A stretch of DNA of 64,000 nucleotides from Chitinophaga sancti (GCF_034424315.1 NZ_CP139972.1:6394501-6458500); one strand, 5' to 3'. Positions 52,451 through 61,305 are shown, counted from the first letter of the stretch. Notes: generated by a model not told the origin, from the letters alone. Numbers and translations are program-made.

Positions 52451-53698
52451 ATGCTGGGAAACGCCATATATAATATAGGAATAAGATCATACCGGGCCGG
52501 GGTTGGGTTGGCCGCAGCCACCGGCAATGCCAAGGCTAAACTTTGGATAGACGGCCGTCGCCATTGGCGGGAGCGGATGAAGGAACAGCTGAAAGGTGCC
52601 GGCCCCCTCCTTTGGGTGCATGCGGCTTCTTTGGGAGAGTTTGAACAGGGCAGACCTGTGGTGGAAGCTATCCGCGCCCGGTACCCCCATTGCCGTATCC
52701 TGCTTACGTTCTATTCTCCTTCTGGCTATGAGGTGCGTAAAAACTACCAGGGAGCTGATTACGTGTATTATCTCCCGTTGGACACCCCCGGAAATGCACG
52801 TGACTTCCTGGATATTGTATGCCCGGACCTGGTGATCTTTATTAAGTATGAGTTCTGGTATCATTTCCTCACGGCTTTGTCCAAAAGGCAGATCCCGGTC
52901 TTACTGATTTCTGGTATTTTTAGGCCTAAGCAGTTATTTTTCAAGCCTTATGGAGGTATGTTCAGGCGCCTGCTCCGGCAGTTTGACTGGATTTTTGTGC
53001 AAAACCAGGAATCGCTGGACCTGATTCGGCAACTGGGCATTGAAAAGGCGAGCCTGGCGGGGGATACCCGTTTTGACAGGGTATTTGCGCTACTGCAGGA
53101 AGCAGTGGAACTACCGGGTATTGACTCCTTTGTTAATGGCCGCAAGGCCGTGATAGCGGGTAGTACCTGGGAAGCCGATGAGCAGGTGTTGGCAGACTGG
53201 TGGAAGGCAAATGCCAAACCGGATCGCTGCCTGATACTGGCTCCTCACGAAATTCACGAATCACATATTAAACAGGTGCAGTCATTATTCCCTGGGGCTC
53301 TCCGCTATTCTGCAGACGGGCAGGGGGATGTACTCATTATTGATAATATCGGGTTGTTGTCCCTATTGTACCGGTATGCCCGCGTGACTTTTATTGGTGG
53401 GGGCTTTGGAAAAGACGGTATCCACAATATACTGGAACCGGCTACTTATAGTAAACCGGTGGTATTTGGCCCTGTATTCCATAAATATCCGGAAGCTGCT
53501 GCATTATTAATCGCAGGCGGTGGTGTGACCATTGCCGATGCCAATTCATTGACAACAGTAATGGAGTCCTTACTGGAAGACGATGCCTCCTGCATAAAAA
53601 CCGGCAATGCTGCCGGCCGTTTTGTGGCGGAGCACAAGGGTGCTACCGGGAAAATTCTGGCTTATATTCAGGAAAAACGTTTTTTCACCAAGGCATAA
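52451..53698 (+). CDS. waaA: 3-deoxy-D-manno-octulosonic acid (Kdo) transferase
   Basis: Adds Kdo to lipid A precursor at the inner membrane. 415 residues. The N-terminal LLWVHAASLGEFEQGRPVVEAI (about 55-76) carries the catalytic glutamate, VIFIKYEFWYHFL and LLISGIFRPKQLFF follow, and the C-terminal GT-B half has GSTWEADEQVL, LAPHEIHESH, and TFIGGGFGKDGIHNILEPATYSKPVVFGP. Divergent from the sugar-nucleotide operon. Its last 31 bases overlap the convergent proline-rich gene. Confidence 0.95.
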   Translation: MLGNAIYNIGIRSYRAGVGLAAATGNAKAKLWIDGRRHWRERMKEQLKGAGPLLWVHAASLGEFEQGRPVVEAIRARYPHCRILLTFYSPSGYEVRKNYQGADYVYYLPLDTPGNARDFLDIVCPDLVIFIKYEFWYHFLTALSKRQIPVLLISGIFRPKQLFFKPYGGMFRRLLRQFDWIFVQNQESLDLIRQLGIEKASLAGDTRFDRVFALLQEAVELPGIDSFVNGRKAVIAGSTWEADEQVLADWWKANAKPDRCLILAPHEIHESHIKQVQSLFPGALRYSADGQGDVLIIDNIGLLSLLYRYARVTFIGGGFGKDGIHNILEPATYSKPVVFGPVFHKYPEAAALLIAGGGVTIADANSLTTVMESLLEDDASCIKTGNAAGRFVAEHKGATGKILAYIQEKRFFTKA

Positions 53699-54912
53699 AA
53701 CTGGCGAACGACGCGGTTATCATCTACCCAACCCTGTCTGATTTTCAACTCTCTTTCTATCCAATATTCTGCATCCTGAATGGAATGCATCTCATTGATG
53801 GTCTTGATGGAGCGCTCGTAAGAGTCTACGTCGCCACGGAAGAGTTCCTGGATGAACTGGAATTTGTCATTGATACCGATGGCCTGGCGCAGGTCTTTGA
53901 CCGGCATATCGTTGAAGCGATCACCAATCTCTGACTGACTTTGGCGGAGGCGATCGTTCAGGGAAGGTATATTTTGTGCTACTTTCTGATTCAGTTCTTT
54001 CAGCTCGGAGTGGATGCCATTGGTTTCATGCGTTTCAGGTTTTTCGGGCCTGATGGCGCTGACTACGGGCTGCCTGGCATCACCAAAGAGGTGAATGAAT
54101 ACGGGTTGTTTATCCTCTTCTTTGGGAGCCGGCGTTGGTTCCGGCGCTGGAGTGGCTATTGGCGGCTGGTAGGCTGCCGGTGGTTCCGTAGGAGTAAGCG
54201 GTGAATGGTAGCCTGCTGCTGGCGTTACTGGCGGCAGGGAGCTGGTCGCTGGCTCGATTGGAGGTACTGGTACTGGCGGCTGATAGGCTGGAGCCTGTTC
54301 TGGTGCCGGTGTGCGATAGGCTTTCAGCGCATCCTGCTCAGAAACCGGAGAACGGTATGCTTTCAGCGTTTCGGGTGTAGGAGCTGCTGATTGATAGGCT
54401 TTCAGTGACTCATGTACCGGAATTGGCGCTGGTGTTTTTTCCGCATCGGGTTGGATTACATTTGGTGCAGGTGGCTGATAAGTTATTTCCGGAGTTTTTT
54501 CCCGGGCTGGAGGCTCGGGAGTTTTCTCTGGCGTAGCTGGTGCCTGATATTCATCTGCAACAGGTTGATTTACAATCAGTGCAGGTTCGATAATACCTAC
54601 CGGCTCAGGTGCTGGTGGTTCAGGGTGTTTATATTCTGGAACTGGTATTGATTCAGATGCTGTAAATTGCGGGGCGGTTATGTTACCATTGGAATCTACT
54701 GTAAGTTCCGTTTCAGCTAAGGGAGCTCCCGGTAAAATCACAGCTATATGACTCTGCCTGCGTTGTATTTCTCTCTCCCGTTCTCTTTCGAGGCCACGGG
54801 CGTGAAGAATCTCCGCCTGCAATAATTGCACATAATATGATATGGACTGCAGGGTCGCCCCGGTCGTCTTTAATTCCTGTAACTTGTCAATTAATGCACT
54901 TATTTTTTCCAT
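53668..54912 (-). CDS. Proline-rich protein with 13-residue repeats, Bacteroidota type
   Basis: A 414-residue protein without signal peptide. Residues 1-60 are helical, probably coiled coil (EREREREIQRRQ). Residues 90-270 are proline-rich. Within them LKAY recurs at 170-173, 183-186 and 196-199, an exact 13-residue (39-bp) period, followed by AYQPP repeats. The C-terminal 145 residues form a folded domain (VKDLRQAIGINDKFQFIQELF, DAEYWIERELKIRQGW) I know only as a conserved hypothetical region. Transcription is leftward; the 3' end overlaps waaA by 31 bp. A cytoplasmic scaffold role is a guess. Confidence 0.75.
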   Translation of the reverse strand: MEKISALIDKLQELKTTGATLQSISYYVQLLQAEILHARGLEREREREIQRRQSHIAVILPGAPLAETELTVDSNGNITAPQFTASESIPVPEYKHPEPPAPEPVGIIEPALIVNQPVADEYQAPATPEKTPEPPAREKTPEITYQPPAPNVIQPDAEKTPAPIPVHESLKAYQSAAPTPETLKAYRSPVSEQDALKAYRTPAPEQAPAYQPPVPVPPIEPATSSLPPVTPAAGYHSPLTPTEPPAAYQPPIATPAPEPTPAPKEEDKQPVFIHLFGDARQPVVSAIRPEKPETHETNGIHSELKELNQKVAQNIPSLNDRLRQSQSEIGDRFNDMPVKDLRQAIGINDKFQFIQELFRGDVDSYERSIKTINEMHSIQDAEYWIERELKIRQGWVDDNRVVRQFYALVKKRFS

Positions 54913-55041
54913 AATCGCAAAAAAAAATAATTTAATGCAAAATGCGTTCCATGCGTTAATTGTTAACGTAGTCTGGGAGAAATTATTTTATTTGCATGAA
55001 GTTATACCATTTTAATTAACTGTAAATCAAAATAGTATATT

Positions 55042-55608
55042 ATGTTTATTGAACCTTCTCTTGCAGGAGGGCGAAGGGGTTGGATAGAAGTGATCTGTGG
55101 CTCAATGTTTTCTGGAAAAACGGAGGAGTTGATCAGGAGATTAAAAAGGGCCCGCATTGCCAATTTAAAAGTTGAAATATTTAAGCCTGTAATTGATACC
55201 CGCTACGACATACAACATATTGTTTCTCACGATGAAAGCCGGATAAACAGCACCCCTCTTGAGAACTCTCAGCAGATTCTGTTGCTTGCTCAGGACGTGG
55301 ATGTCGTGGGCATCGATGAGGCGCAGTTCTTTGATGGAGAACTGCCACAGGTGTGTGACCAACTGGCATTGCGTGGTATTCGCGTAATTGTGGCAGGTCT
55401 TGACATGGATTACCTGGGCAAACCATTTGGGCAGATGCCATTTTTGCTGGCCAAAGCAGATTACATTACCAAGCTGCACGCCATTTGTGTGAAGTGTGGC
55501 AACATAGCCAATTATTCCTACCGGAAATCAGCCGATAAGCATACCGTATTATTAGGAGAAACTGATCTGTACGAGCCCAGGTGCAGGCATTGTTATTACG
55601 AAGAGTAG
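55042..55608 (+). CDS. tdk: Thymidine kinase
   Basis: Phosphorylates thymidine for salvage. 188 residues, type II. P-loop [15 protein letters not shown] at about 20-34, Walker-B-like [10 protein letters not shown] at about 91-100, and two zinc-site cysteine pairs (CVKCG near 152 and CRHC near 182). Its stop lies in a 22-bp palindrome shared with the convergent GtrA gene. Confidence 0.95.
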   Translation: MFIEPSLAGGRRGWIEVICGSMFSGKTEELIRRLKRARIANLKVEIFKPVIDTRYDIQHIVSHDESRINSTPLENSQQILLLAQDVDVVGIDEAQFFDGELPQVCDQLALRGIRVIVAGLDMDYLGKPFGQMPFLLAKADYITKLHAICVKCGNIANYSYRKSADKHTVLLGETDLYEPRCRHCYYEE

Positions 55609-55623
55609 TCTGCAGACTACTCT
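55602..55623. repeat. Perfect 22-bp palindrome covering two stop codons
   Basis: AGAGTAGTCTG/CAGACTACTCT with no spacer. The tdk stop TAG (55606-55608) and the stop of the convergent gene (CTA at 55617-55619) lie at mirrored places. It has no T run, so it is at best a weak terminator. Confidence 0.85.
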
Positions 55624-56096
55624 ATCGCCTTTACCTTAAAGGTGAATTTTTTCTGTGTCAGATAGCTGAAGATGACTACAAAGCAGGTGGTCAGGATCTT
55701 GGCAGGGGTTGGGTAGAAGCCCAGCACATCTACAAATAACTTCATGAACCCATAATTTAGCAGCAGGCAGGTACCTACCAGGATGAAATAGCGGATGAGC
55801 TGTATCCTGCCTTTCAGGTTGGACTCAGAGAATACGATGTATTTACTGAGGAGGAAACCTGTAGGGAAAGTAATCGCGAGCGCCATAAATAAGGCTGCGA
55901 TGTGTGCCTGGATAGTGATAAAAGGTAGAATTACATCTTGTTCTTTCAGAATGAAGTGGAAGCTGATGAAATATAAACATATATCCAGGGCCGTATTACC
56001 ACCACCACAGGCAAGGTAGCGGAAGGTCTGAAAGGGCATCATTTTGGCAAATGGGCGGTAGAAAAACGAAATAACTAATAGAATAAACCGTCTCAT
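55617..56096 (-). CDS. GtrA-family membrane protein
   Basis: A 159-residue inner-membrane protein with four hydrophobic helices (about 20-40, 55-75, 93-112 and 118-138). FQTFRYLACGGGNTALDICLYF and FLLSKYIVFSE are family hallmarks. GtrA proteins are thought to help flip glucosyl- or arabinosyl-lipid carriers during surface-polysaccharide or O-antigen modification. Start ATG 56096 (MRRFILLV); an upstream in-frame start at 56117 would add seven hydrophobic residues. Confidence 0.88.
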   Translation of the reverse strand: MRRFILLVISFFYRPFAKMMPFQTFRYLACGGGNTALDICLYFISFHFILKEQDVILPFITIQAHIAALFMALAITFPTGFLLSKYIVFSESNLKGRIQLIRYFILVGTCLLLNYGFMKLFVDVLGFYPTPAKILTTCFVVIFSYLTQKKFTFKVKAIE

Positions 56097-56213
56097 AAAA
56101 AAAATATACAATAACAAAACTAGTACGTTTTACCGTTACTGTATCGCGCTTTAGAATTATCTTAACAATTTAGTAGTCTTCAATAGAATGGATGAGATGG
56201 TCCGGGCATACCG

Positions 56214-57689
56214 TTAGCGGCGTGTTTTCCACCTGCCTGCGGCCTGGTTTACAGGTTGCTGTTTTGCCTTTCTGTGTTCTTCCTGCCATACCTGTACGGC
56301 CAGCAAGGCAGCGGCCCTGGCAGCATCTGGGGAAGGACTTTCCAATGATTGTGGTGTGAAATACTTTCCTATAAAATTAGTGTCGAACTGTCCGCTGATG
56401 AATGCAGGTTGTTGCAAAGCCCAGCTGCCAAATGATAAGGTGGTCTGTATCCCTTTTACCTGGTATTCGGCAATCGCGCGCAGCAATCTTTCCCTGGCTT
56501 CCTCCCTGTTAGTTCCCCAGGCAATAAGTTTGGCAATCATTGGGTCATAATATATAGGTATATCCATGCCCGCTTCATACCCGTCATCTACCCTGATGCC
56601 ATAACCCTGGGGGCGTACGTAGGTTTCAAGGGTGCCAGTATCCGGCAGGAAATTGCTGGCAGGGTCTTCTGCACAGATCCTTAACTCAATCGCATGACCA
56701 TTTATTGTCAGGTTTTCCTGTGAAAAGGTTAATTTCTCTCCCCTGGCTACCCTGATCTGTTCTTTAACGAGGTCCAGTCCTGTGATCAGTTCTGTAACCG
56801 GGTGTTCTACCTGCAGGCGGGTATTCATCTCCAGGAAATAGAAGTTCAGCTGCTCATCTACCAGGAATTCGACAGTGCCAGCACTATAATAATTACAGGC
56901 TTTGGCTACGTCCAGGGCACATTTGCCCATAGCGGAGCGTATGTCAGGGGTGAGGCAGGAGGCGGGGGCTTCTTCTATCAATTTCTGGTGGCGGCGTTGT
57001 ATAGAGCATTCACGTTCAAATAGATATACGTAATTTCCATGCTGGTCACCCAGGATCTGTATTTCGATGTGGCGGGGAGCACCTACATATTTTTCAATGA
57101 ATACGGCATCATCGCCAAAGGCACTCATCGCTTCGCTTTTGGCCAGGCGGATCTGCTCTTCCAGTTCTGATGCAGCGTTTACTACCCGCATCCCTTTGCC
57201 GCCACCGCCGGCAGACGCTTTGATGAGAATAGGGAAGCCGGTTCTTTTCACAATTTCCTGTGCTTCTTCGAGGCTGCGAAGCGGTGTTTCGGTACCAGGT
57301 ACCATGGGCACGCCGAATTTTTGAGCGGCTTGTTTTGCGGCCAGTTTGCTACCCATCATTTCAATGGCGTAGGCACTGGGGCCAATGAAAGTAATACCGG
57401 CAGTGGTTACTGCTTCTGCAAAGTGCGCGTTCTCGCTCAGGAATCCATAGCCAGGATGAATGGCATCTGCACCGGATTGTTTGGCTGCTGCTATGATCCT
57501 GTCGATTTGCAGGTAGGATTGGCTGGAAGGAGCCTGGCCTATACAAATAGCTTCGTCTGCATATTGTACAAAGGGCATGGTCCGGTCAGCTTCAGAATAC
57601 ACCGCCACAGTGGCAATGCCCATTTCCCGTGCAGATCGCATGATTCGTAGTGCGATTTCGCCGCGATTGGCTACCAGTATTTTTTTCAT
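56214..57689 (-). CDS. accC: Biotin carboxylase subunit (acyl-CoA carboxylase)
   Basis: Carboxylates biotin on its carrier protein with ATP and bicarbonate. 491 residues from ATG 57689 (MKKILVANRGEIALRI), about 40 longer than E. coli AccC (449). The ATP-grasp motifs KASAGGGGKGMRVV (about 158-171), ECSIQRRHQKLIEE (about 227-240) and EMNTRLQVEHPVTE (about 287-300) are intact. The last 45 residues (after IGKYFTP) are a variable tail. No BCCP, carboxyltransferase or accB lies beside it, so it may serve acetyl-, propionyl- or methylcrotonyl-CoA carboxylase. Divergent from ccmB. Confidence 0.92.
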   Translation of the reverse strand: MKKILVANRGEIALRIMRSAREMGIATVAVYSEADRTMPFVQYADEAICIGQAPSSQSYLQIDRIIAAAKQSGADAIHPGYGFLSENAHFAEAVTTAGITFIGPSAYAIEMMGSKLAAKQAAQKFGVPMVPGTETPLRSLEEAQEIVKRTGFPILIKASAGGGGKGMRVVNAASELEEQIRLAKSEAMSAFGDDAVFIEKYVGAPRHIEIQILGDQHGNYVYLFERECSIQRRHQKLIEEAPASCLTPDIRSAMGKCALDVAKACNYYSAGTVEFLVDEQLNFYFLEMNTRLQVEHPVTELITGLDLVKEQIRVARGEKLTFSQENLTINGHAIELRICAEDPASNFLPDTGTLETYVRPQGYGIRVDDGYEAGMDIPIYYDPMIAKLIAWGTNREEARERLLRAIAEYQVKGIQTTLSFGSWALQQPAFISGQFDTNFIGKYFTPQSLESPSPDAARAAALLAVQVWQEEHRKAKQQPVNQAAGRWKTRR

Positions 57690-57705
57690 AAAAGCGAATA
57701 TAAGG

Positions 57706-57713
57706 TATCTTTG
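57706..57713 (+). promoter_or_regulatory. Candidate -7 element of ccmB
   Basis: TATCTTTG, an exact TAnnTTTG match ending eight bases before the ccmB ATG, so the transcript would have almost no leader. The TTG element at standard spacing is not clear. Confidence 0.45.
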
Positions 57714-57720
57714 CCCCCTC

Positions 57721-58386
57721 ATGAAATCGACCGCATTCCATCAAACGATTACCCTGGTGAAAAAAGACATATTACTGGAATTACGTCAGAAATATGCGCT
57801 TTATGGGGTACTGCTGTATATCATTTCTACCGTATTTGTCATTAACCTGATGATAGGCAAGCCGGAAGAAAAGACATGGAATGCCCTTTTCTGGGTGGTA
57901 CAGTTATTTGTATCAGTCAATGCGATTGCCAAAAGCTTTCTGCAGGAGAACCGGGGCCGGCTATTGTATTTTTACTCCCTGGTTCATCCACGTAACTTTA
58001 TCATTGCCAAGTTGATATATAATATCCTGCTCATGGCAATTATGAGTGTGATCACCCTGGTCTGTTGTATCCTTTTCATGGGCAACCCGATTGTGAATTT
58101 CCCTTATTTTGTTGGCGTAATCATGCTGGGTGGCCTCAGCCTTTCCCTGCTTTTTACCATGCTGGCGGCTATTGCTGCTCAGGCCAATCAAAATGCAGCG
58201 CTTATGGCTATCATGGGATTTCCTATCATTTTACCCCTGCTGACGATGTTGTCGAATATAGCCCGTTCTTCCTTCAATATTGTATTTCAACCTGGTCTGC
58301 CCAAGATGTTCCTGATGCTGGGAGCTATGGATATACTCATTGTAGGCTTATCGCTTATTCTGTTCCCTTTTTTATGGAAGGATTAG
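57721..58386 (+). CDS. ccmB: Heme exporter protein CcmB
   Basis: Membrane subunit of the CcmABCD cytochrome c maturation transporter. 221 residues with six predicted hydrophobic helices. QNRGRLLYFYSLVHPRNF-like ENRGRLLYFYSLVHPRNFI and GLSLSLLFTMLAAIAAQANQNAAL are typical of CcmB. I choose ATG 57721; the frame is open further upstream (to 57577) but that part overlaps accC on the other strand and is not membrane-like. ccmC follows after 42 bp. Confidence 0.9.
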   Translation: MKSTAFHQTITLVKKDILLELRQKYALYGVLLYIISTVFVINLMIGKPEEKTWNALFWVVQLFVSVNAIAKSFLQENRGRLLYFYSLVHPRNFIIAKLIYNILLMAIMSVITLVCCILFMGNPIVNFPYFVGVIMLGGLSLSLLFTMLAAIAAQANQNAALMAIMGFPIILPLLTMLSNIARSSFNIVFQPGLPKMFLMLGAMDILIVGLSLILFPFLWKD

Positions 58387-58396
58387 AATTTTGTTG

Positions 58397-58404
58397 TAGG
58401 TTTG
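58397..58404 (+). promoter_or_regulatory. Candidate -7 element before ccmC
   Basis: TAGGTTTG, an exact match to TAnnTTTG, 24 bases before ccmC. No TTG at standard spacing; may be chance in this short gap. Confidence 0.25.
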
Positions 58405-58428
58405 CCTCTCATTTAGTCCGATAAAACA

Positions 58429-59091
58429 ATGGCAAAGCACTGGTGGAAAGCTTTAGCGGTAATACTTCTCATATACACTATAATTGCAGGGTTTACAATT
58501 GATATACCTATTATAGGTACTAATCAGCAATCATCCCGGGGACTCTTTTTCCACGTACCGATGTGGATGTGCATGTATACCATGTTCAGCATTTCAGTAG
58601 CCAATTCCCTGCTCTATCTCACTAAATACGACTTAAAGAGAGATGCCCTTGCTGGCGCTGCCGGCAGTGTAGGCGTGTTCTTTGGTATACTGGGCTTTTG
58701 TACCGGTACACTGTGGGCAACCTATACCTGGGGCGGAACAATTACAGGCGACGCCAAACAACAGCTTACTGCTGTTGCTTTGTTGATCTATATGGCTTAT
58801 CTGGTACTGCGCATGTCCATTCCGGATATCGATAAGCGTGCACGTATCTCCGCAGTGTTTAACATTTTCGCATTTGCTTTGTTGATTCCCTTAACATATA
58901 TCATTCCACGAATGGTGGATTCTCTTCACCCTGGAGCTGCCGGCTCTCCTACATTTGCCTCAAAAGATACTGATGGCGGTATGAAAGCGGTGCTCTATCC
59001 TGCATTTATTGGCTGGGTATTGCTAAGTGTCTGGATCTATACCCTCGTGGTGCGCTACAAAAAACTAGAGTTAAAAAATATTTTTAAATGA
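58429..59091 (+). CDS. ccmC: Heme handling protein CcmC (CcsA family)
   Basis: A 220-residue membrane protein with six predicted helices, homologous to CcmC/CcsA. The heme-ligand histidine in LFFHVPMWM (about 40-48) and a second histidine in MVDSLHPGA (about 162-170) are present. The WWD region is altered: where CcmC normally reads TWGTWWxWD, here it is YTWGGTITGDAKQQL, lacking the paired tryptophans. The WxW-rich loop binds heme, so this is a marked change. Ends overlap ccmD by four bases (ATGA 59088-59091). Confidence 0.87.
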   Translation: MAKHWWKALAVILLIYTIIAGFTIDIPIIGTNQQSSRGLFFHVPMWMCMYTMFSISVANSLLYLTKYDLKRDALAGAAGSVGVFFGILGFCTGTLWATYTWGGTITGDAKQQLTAVALLIYMAYLVLRMSIPDIDKRARISAVFNIFAFALLIPLTYIIPRMVDSLHPGAAGSPTFASKDTDGGMKAVLYPAFIGWVLLSVWIYTLVVRYKKLELKNIFK

Positions 59092-59345
59092 TTAACAAAG
59101 CGATTTCTTTCTGCTGTACCTGTTTGTTATTGTTAGTTTCCCTGCTGACTTTTGGACAAGAGCCGGCATCGCAACAACAGAATACAGAGACTGGACCGGT
59201 AAATGAATTTTTTCGTAGCAATGGCAAGATATATGTGGTAGTAGGAGTCCTGCTGATCATCTTTACAGGCATTGTGATCTTTTTAGTTCGCCTGGATCGG
59301 AAGATCAGTAAGCTGGAGCGTAGGGAACGTGCTGATACCCTCTAA
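59088..59345 (+). CDS. CcmD-like small membrane protein
   Basis: An 85-residue protein with a signal-like N-terminus (INKAISFCCTCLLLLVSLLTFGQ), then a single helix (GKIYVVVGVLLIIFTGIVIFLVRLD, about 46-70) and a charged C-terminal tail (RKISKLERRER). The position and the helix plus basic tail match CcmD, which helps release holo-CcmE. The extra N-terminal signal is common in Bacteroidota versions. ccmE and ccmF are not next to it; gdhA is. Confidence 0.78.
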   Translation: MINKAISFCCTCLLLLVSLLTFGQEPASQQQNTETGPVNEFFRSNGKIYVVVGVLLIIFTGIVIFLVRLDRKISKLERRERADTL

Positions 59346-59392
59346 GACTTTATTAAGTCCAACTACATATTTATACCAAAACAGTTTTTTTT

Positions 59393-60811
59393 ATGGCGCA
59401 AGAACAGCAAATAAGCTTTTTTCAGAACGTTGAGAAAAGCTTTGACAAAGCCGCAGGTTTCACGAAATGGGAGAAGGGCATTCTCGAGCAAATTAAAGCT
59501 TGTAATGCCGTTTACCGTATGAAATTCCCCGTACGCGTAGGTGACAAGATTGAAGTAATCGAAGCCTATCGTGTACAGCACTCTCACCACAAACTTCCTT
59601 GTAAAGGTGGTATCCGCTTTAGTGAAGAAGTGAACCAGGATGAGGTAATGGCCCTTGCCTCCCTGATGACTTACAAATGTGCCATCGTAAACGTGCCCTT
59701 CGGTGGGGCGAAAGGTGGTATCAAAATCAACCCCCGCAATTATTCTCCATTCCAGCTGGAAAACATTACCCGTCGTTATACTGCTGAACTGGTAAAGAAA
59801 AACTTTATCGGTCCTGGTATAGATGTACCCGCTCCTGATTATGGAACTGGTGAAAGGGAAATGAGTTGGATCCTGGATACTTATATGAGCCTTCGCCCAG
59901 GCGAAATCGATGGCTATGGTTGTGTAACTGGTAAGCCGATTTCACAGGGGGGCGTAAGAGGCCGTAAGGAAGCCACCGGTCTCGGTGTGTTCTATGGTCT
60001 GCAGGAATTATGTAATATCAAGGAAGATATGAAGAAGGTTGGTCTGGAGCCTGGTCTTATTGGCAAAAGAGTGATCGTACAGGGCTTGGGTAACGTAGGT
60101 TACCATGCTGCTAAATATTTCCATGAAGCAGGTTCTATCATCGTAGGTCTGATCGAATACGATGGTGCGATCTACAATGAAAAGGGATTGGATCCTGACA
60201 AAGTATTGAAACACAGGACAGAAACCGGTTCAATTGTCAACTTCCCGGGTGCACAAACCCTGGCGAAAAATACAGATGGTCTGGAAATGGATTGTGATAT
60301 CCTGATCCCTGCCGCACTGGAAAATGTGATTCACAAAGGCAATGCTGCCAATATCAAGGCCCGCATTATCGGTGAAGCTGCGAATGGTCCTATTACACCA
60401 GAAGCAGATGACATCCTGAACAAGAAAGGCGTGATCGTAGTGCCTGATATGTTCCTGAATGCCGGTGGTGTGACGGTGTCATACTTCGAGTGGCTCAAGA
60501 ACCTCAGTCATGTGCGTTATGGCCGCCTGGGCAAACGCTTCGATGAGAATATGAACATCCACATCCTGGGTGTGATCGAAGACCTGACAGGTAAGAGCGT
60601 GTCAGAGAGAGAAAGAAAGTTCATTGCACACGGTGCGGATGAAGTAGATCTGGTGTATTCCGGCCTGGAAGAAACCATGCATGCTGCTTTGCATGAAGTG
60701 CGTGAGATCATGGTGAATCATCCTGATGTACATGATATGCGTACCGCTGCTTATATCTGTGCAATTGACAAGGTAGGCGCTGCTTACGAACAATTGGGTA
60801 TTTTCCCTTGA
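59393..60811 (+). CDS. gdhA: Glutamate dehydrogenase
   Basis: Interconverts glutamate and 2-oxoglutarate plus ammonia. 472 residues. The Glu/Leu/Phe/Val family motif [25 protein letters not shown] (split: region about 68-92) holds the substrate lysine; [12 protein letters not shown] follows with the catalytic lysine near 111, and the NAD(P)-binding [13 protein letters not shown] is near 228-240. The Asp in [14 protein letters not shown] is conserved. With urease upstream, ammonia assimilation is a plausible combined use. It starts 48 bp after ccmD and ends at a strong terminator. Confidence 0.94.
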   Translation: MAQEQQISFFQNVEKSFDKAAGFTKWEKGILEQIKACNAVYRMKFPVRVGDKIEVIEAYRVQHSHHKLPCKGGIRFSEEVNQDEVMALASLMTYKCAIVNVPFGGAKGGIKINPRNYSPFQLENITRRYTAELVKKNFIGPGIDVPAPDYGTGEREMSWILDTYMSLRPGEIDGYGCVTGKPISQGGVRGRKEATGLGVFYGLQELCNIKEDMKKVGLEPGLIGKRVIVQGLGNVGYHAAKYFHEAGSIIVGLIEYDGAIYNEKGLDPDKVLKHRTETGSIVNFPGAQTLAKNTDGLEMDCDILIPAALENVIHKGNAANIKARIIGEAANGPITPEADDILNKKGVIVVPDMFLNAGGVTVSYFEWLKNLSHVRYGRLGKRFDENMNIHILGVIEDLTGKSVSERERKFIAHGADEVDLVYSGLEETMHAALHEVREIMVNHPDVHDMRTAAYICAIDKVGAAYEQLGIFP

Positions 60812-60830
60812 TGGGTGATGATATTTACAG

Positions 60831-60863
60831 AAAGGACGTACTCTTGTGGGTACGTCCTTTTTT
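60831..60863 (+). terminator. Rho-independent terminator after gdhA
   Basis: Perfect arms AAAGGACGTAC (60831-60841) and GTACGTCCTTT (60850-60860), eight-base loop and T tail; it also touches the stop of the convergent gene at 60862. Confidence 0.93.
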
Positions 60864-61305
60864 ATTTGTGTGGTGGCAGCATTTCAATGAAATCCCAGCG
60901 ACCCGCAGGAACATTGTGTTCGCAGCACCAGGTATTGACCCCGTTGGTAATTACCAGGTAGGCAGCGGGTAATACCATGTGATAGCGCACAATCTGCTCC
61001 AGGGTAGCCTGGCCCAGGGGAACACCCATTTCCTTGCATTCTACTATCATCCAGGGTTGGTGGTTTTTGCTGAAAACGACAATGTCGTAGCGCTTTTTCA
61101 GCTCACCGAGGTAGATTTCTTTTTCAATGCCGATCAGGGCTGCCGGATATTTAAGTGTAGTGACGAGGTAGTTGAGAAAATTCTGGCGCACCCATTCTTC
61201 GGGAGTGAGGACTACGTATTTTTTCCGGAAACGGTCGAATATCAGGTCTTTCTCGTTTTCTGTGATAATTTTAAAGTCAGGAGGGGGAAATTCGATGGTG
61301 ATCAT
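60862..61305 (-). CDS. HsdR N-terminal-like protein (HSDR_N_2 type)
   Basis: A 147-residue protein matching the small stand-alone type I restriction enzyme R N-terminal (PD-(D/E)xK) family. Residues of about 38-100 hold PEEWVRQNFLNYLVTTLKYP, KKRYDIVVFS, and IVECKEMGVPLGQATLEQIVRYH: an Asp and the Glu-x-Lys of the nuclease motif. There is no helicase, HsdM or HsdS nearby, so restriction is not implied. Such orphan proteins are widespread in Bacteroidota and of unknown role. Confidence 0.82.
   Translation of the reverse strand: MITIEFPPPDFKIITENEKDLIFDRFRKKYVVLTPEEWVRQNFLNYLVTTLKYPAALIGIEKEIYLGELKKRYDIVVFSKNHQPWMIVECKEMGVPLGQATLEQIVRYHMVLPAAYLVITNGVNTWCCEHNVPAGRWDFIEMLPPHK

Noticed and set aside
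54300..54412. 39-bp spaced repeats considered as a CRISPR array
   Set aside because: The repeats keep the reading frame of the proline-rich protein and encode LKAY units; the similar stretch is only about 15 bp and the intervening sequence is also coding.
57577..57720. N-terminal extension of ccmB upstream of 57721
   Set aside because: It lies inside accC on the other strand, is not membrane-like, and the promoter element at 57706-57713 would fall within it.
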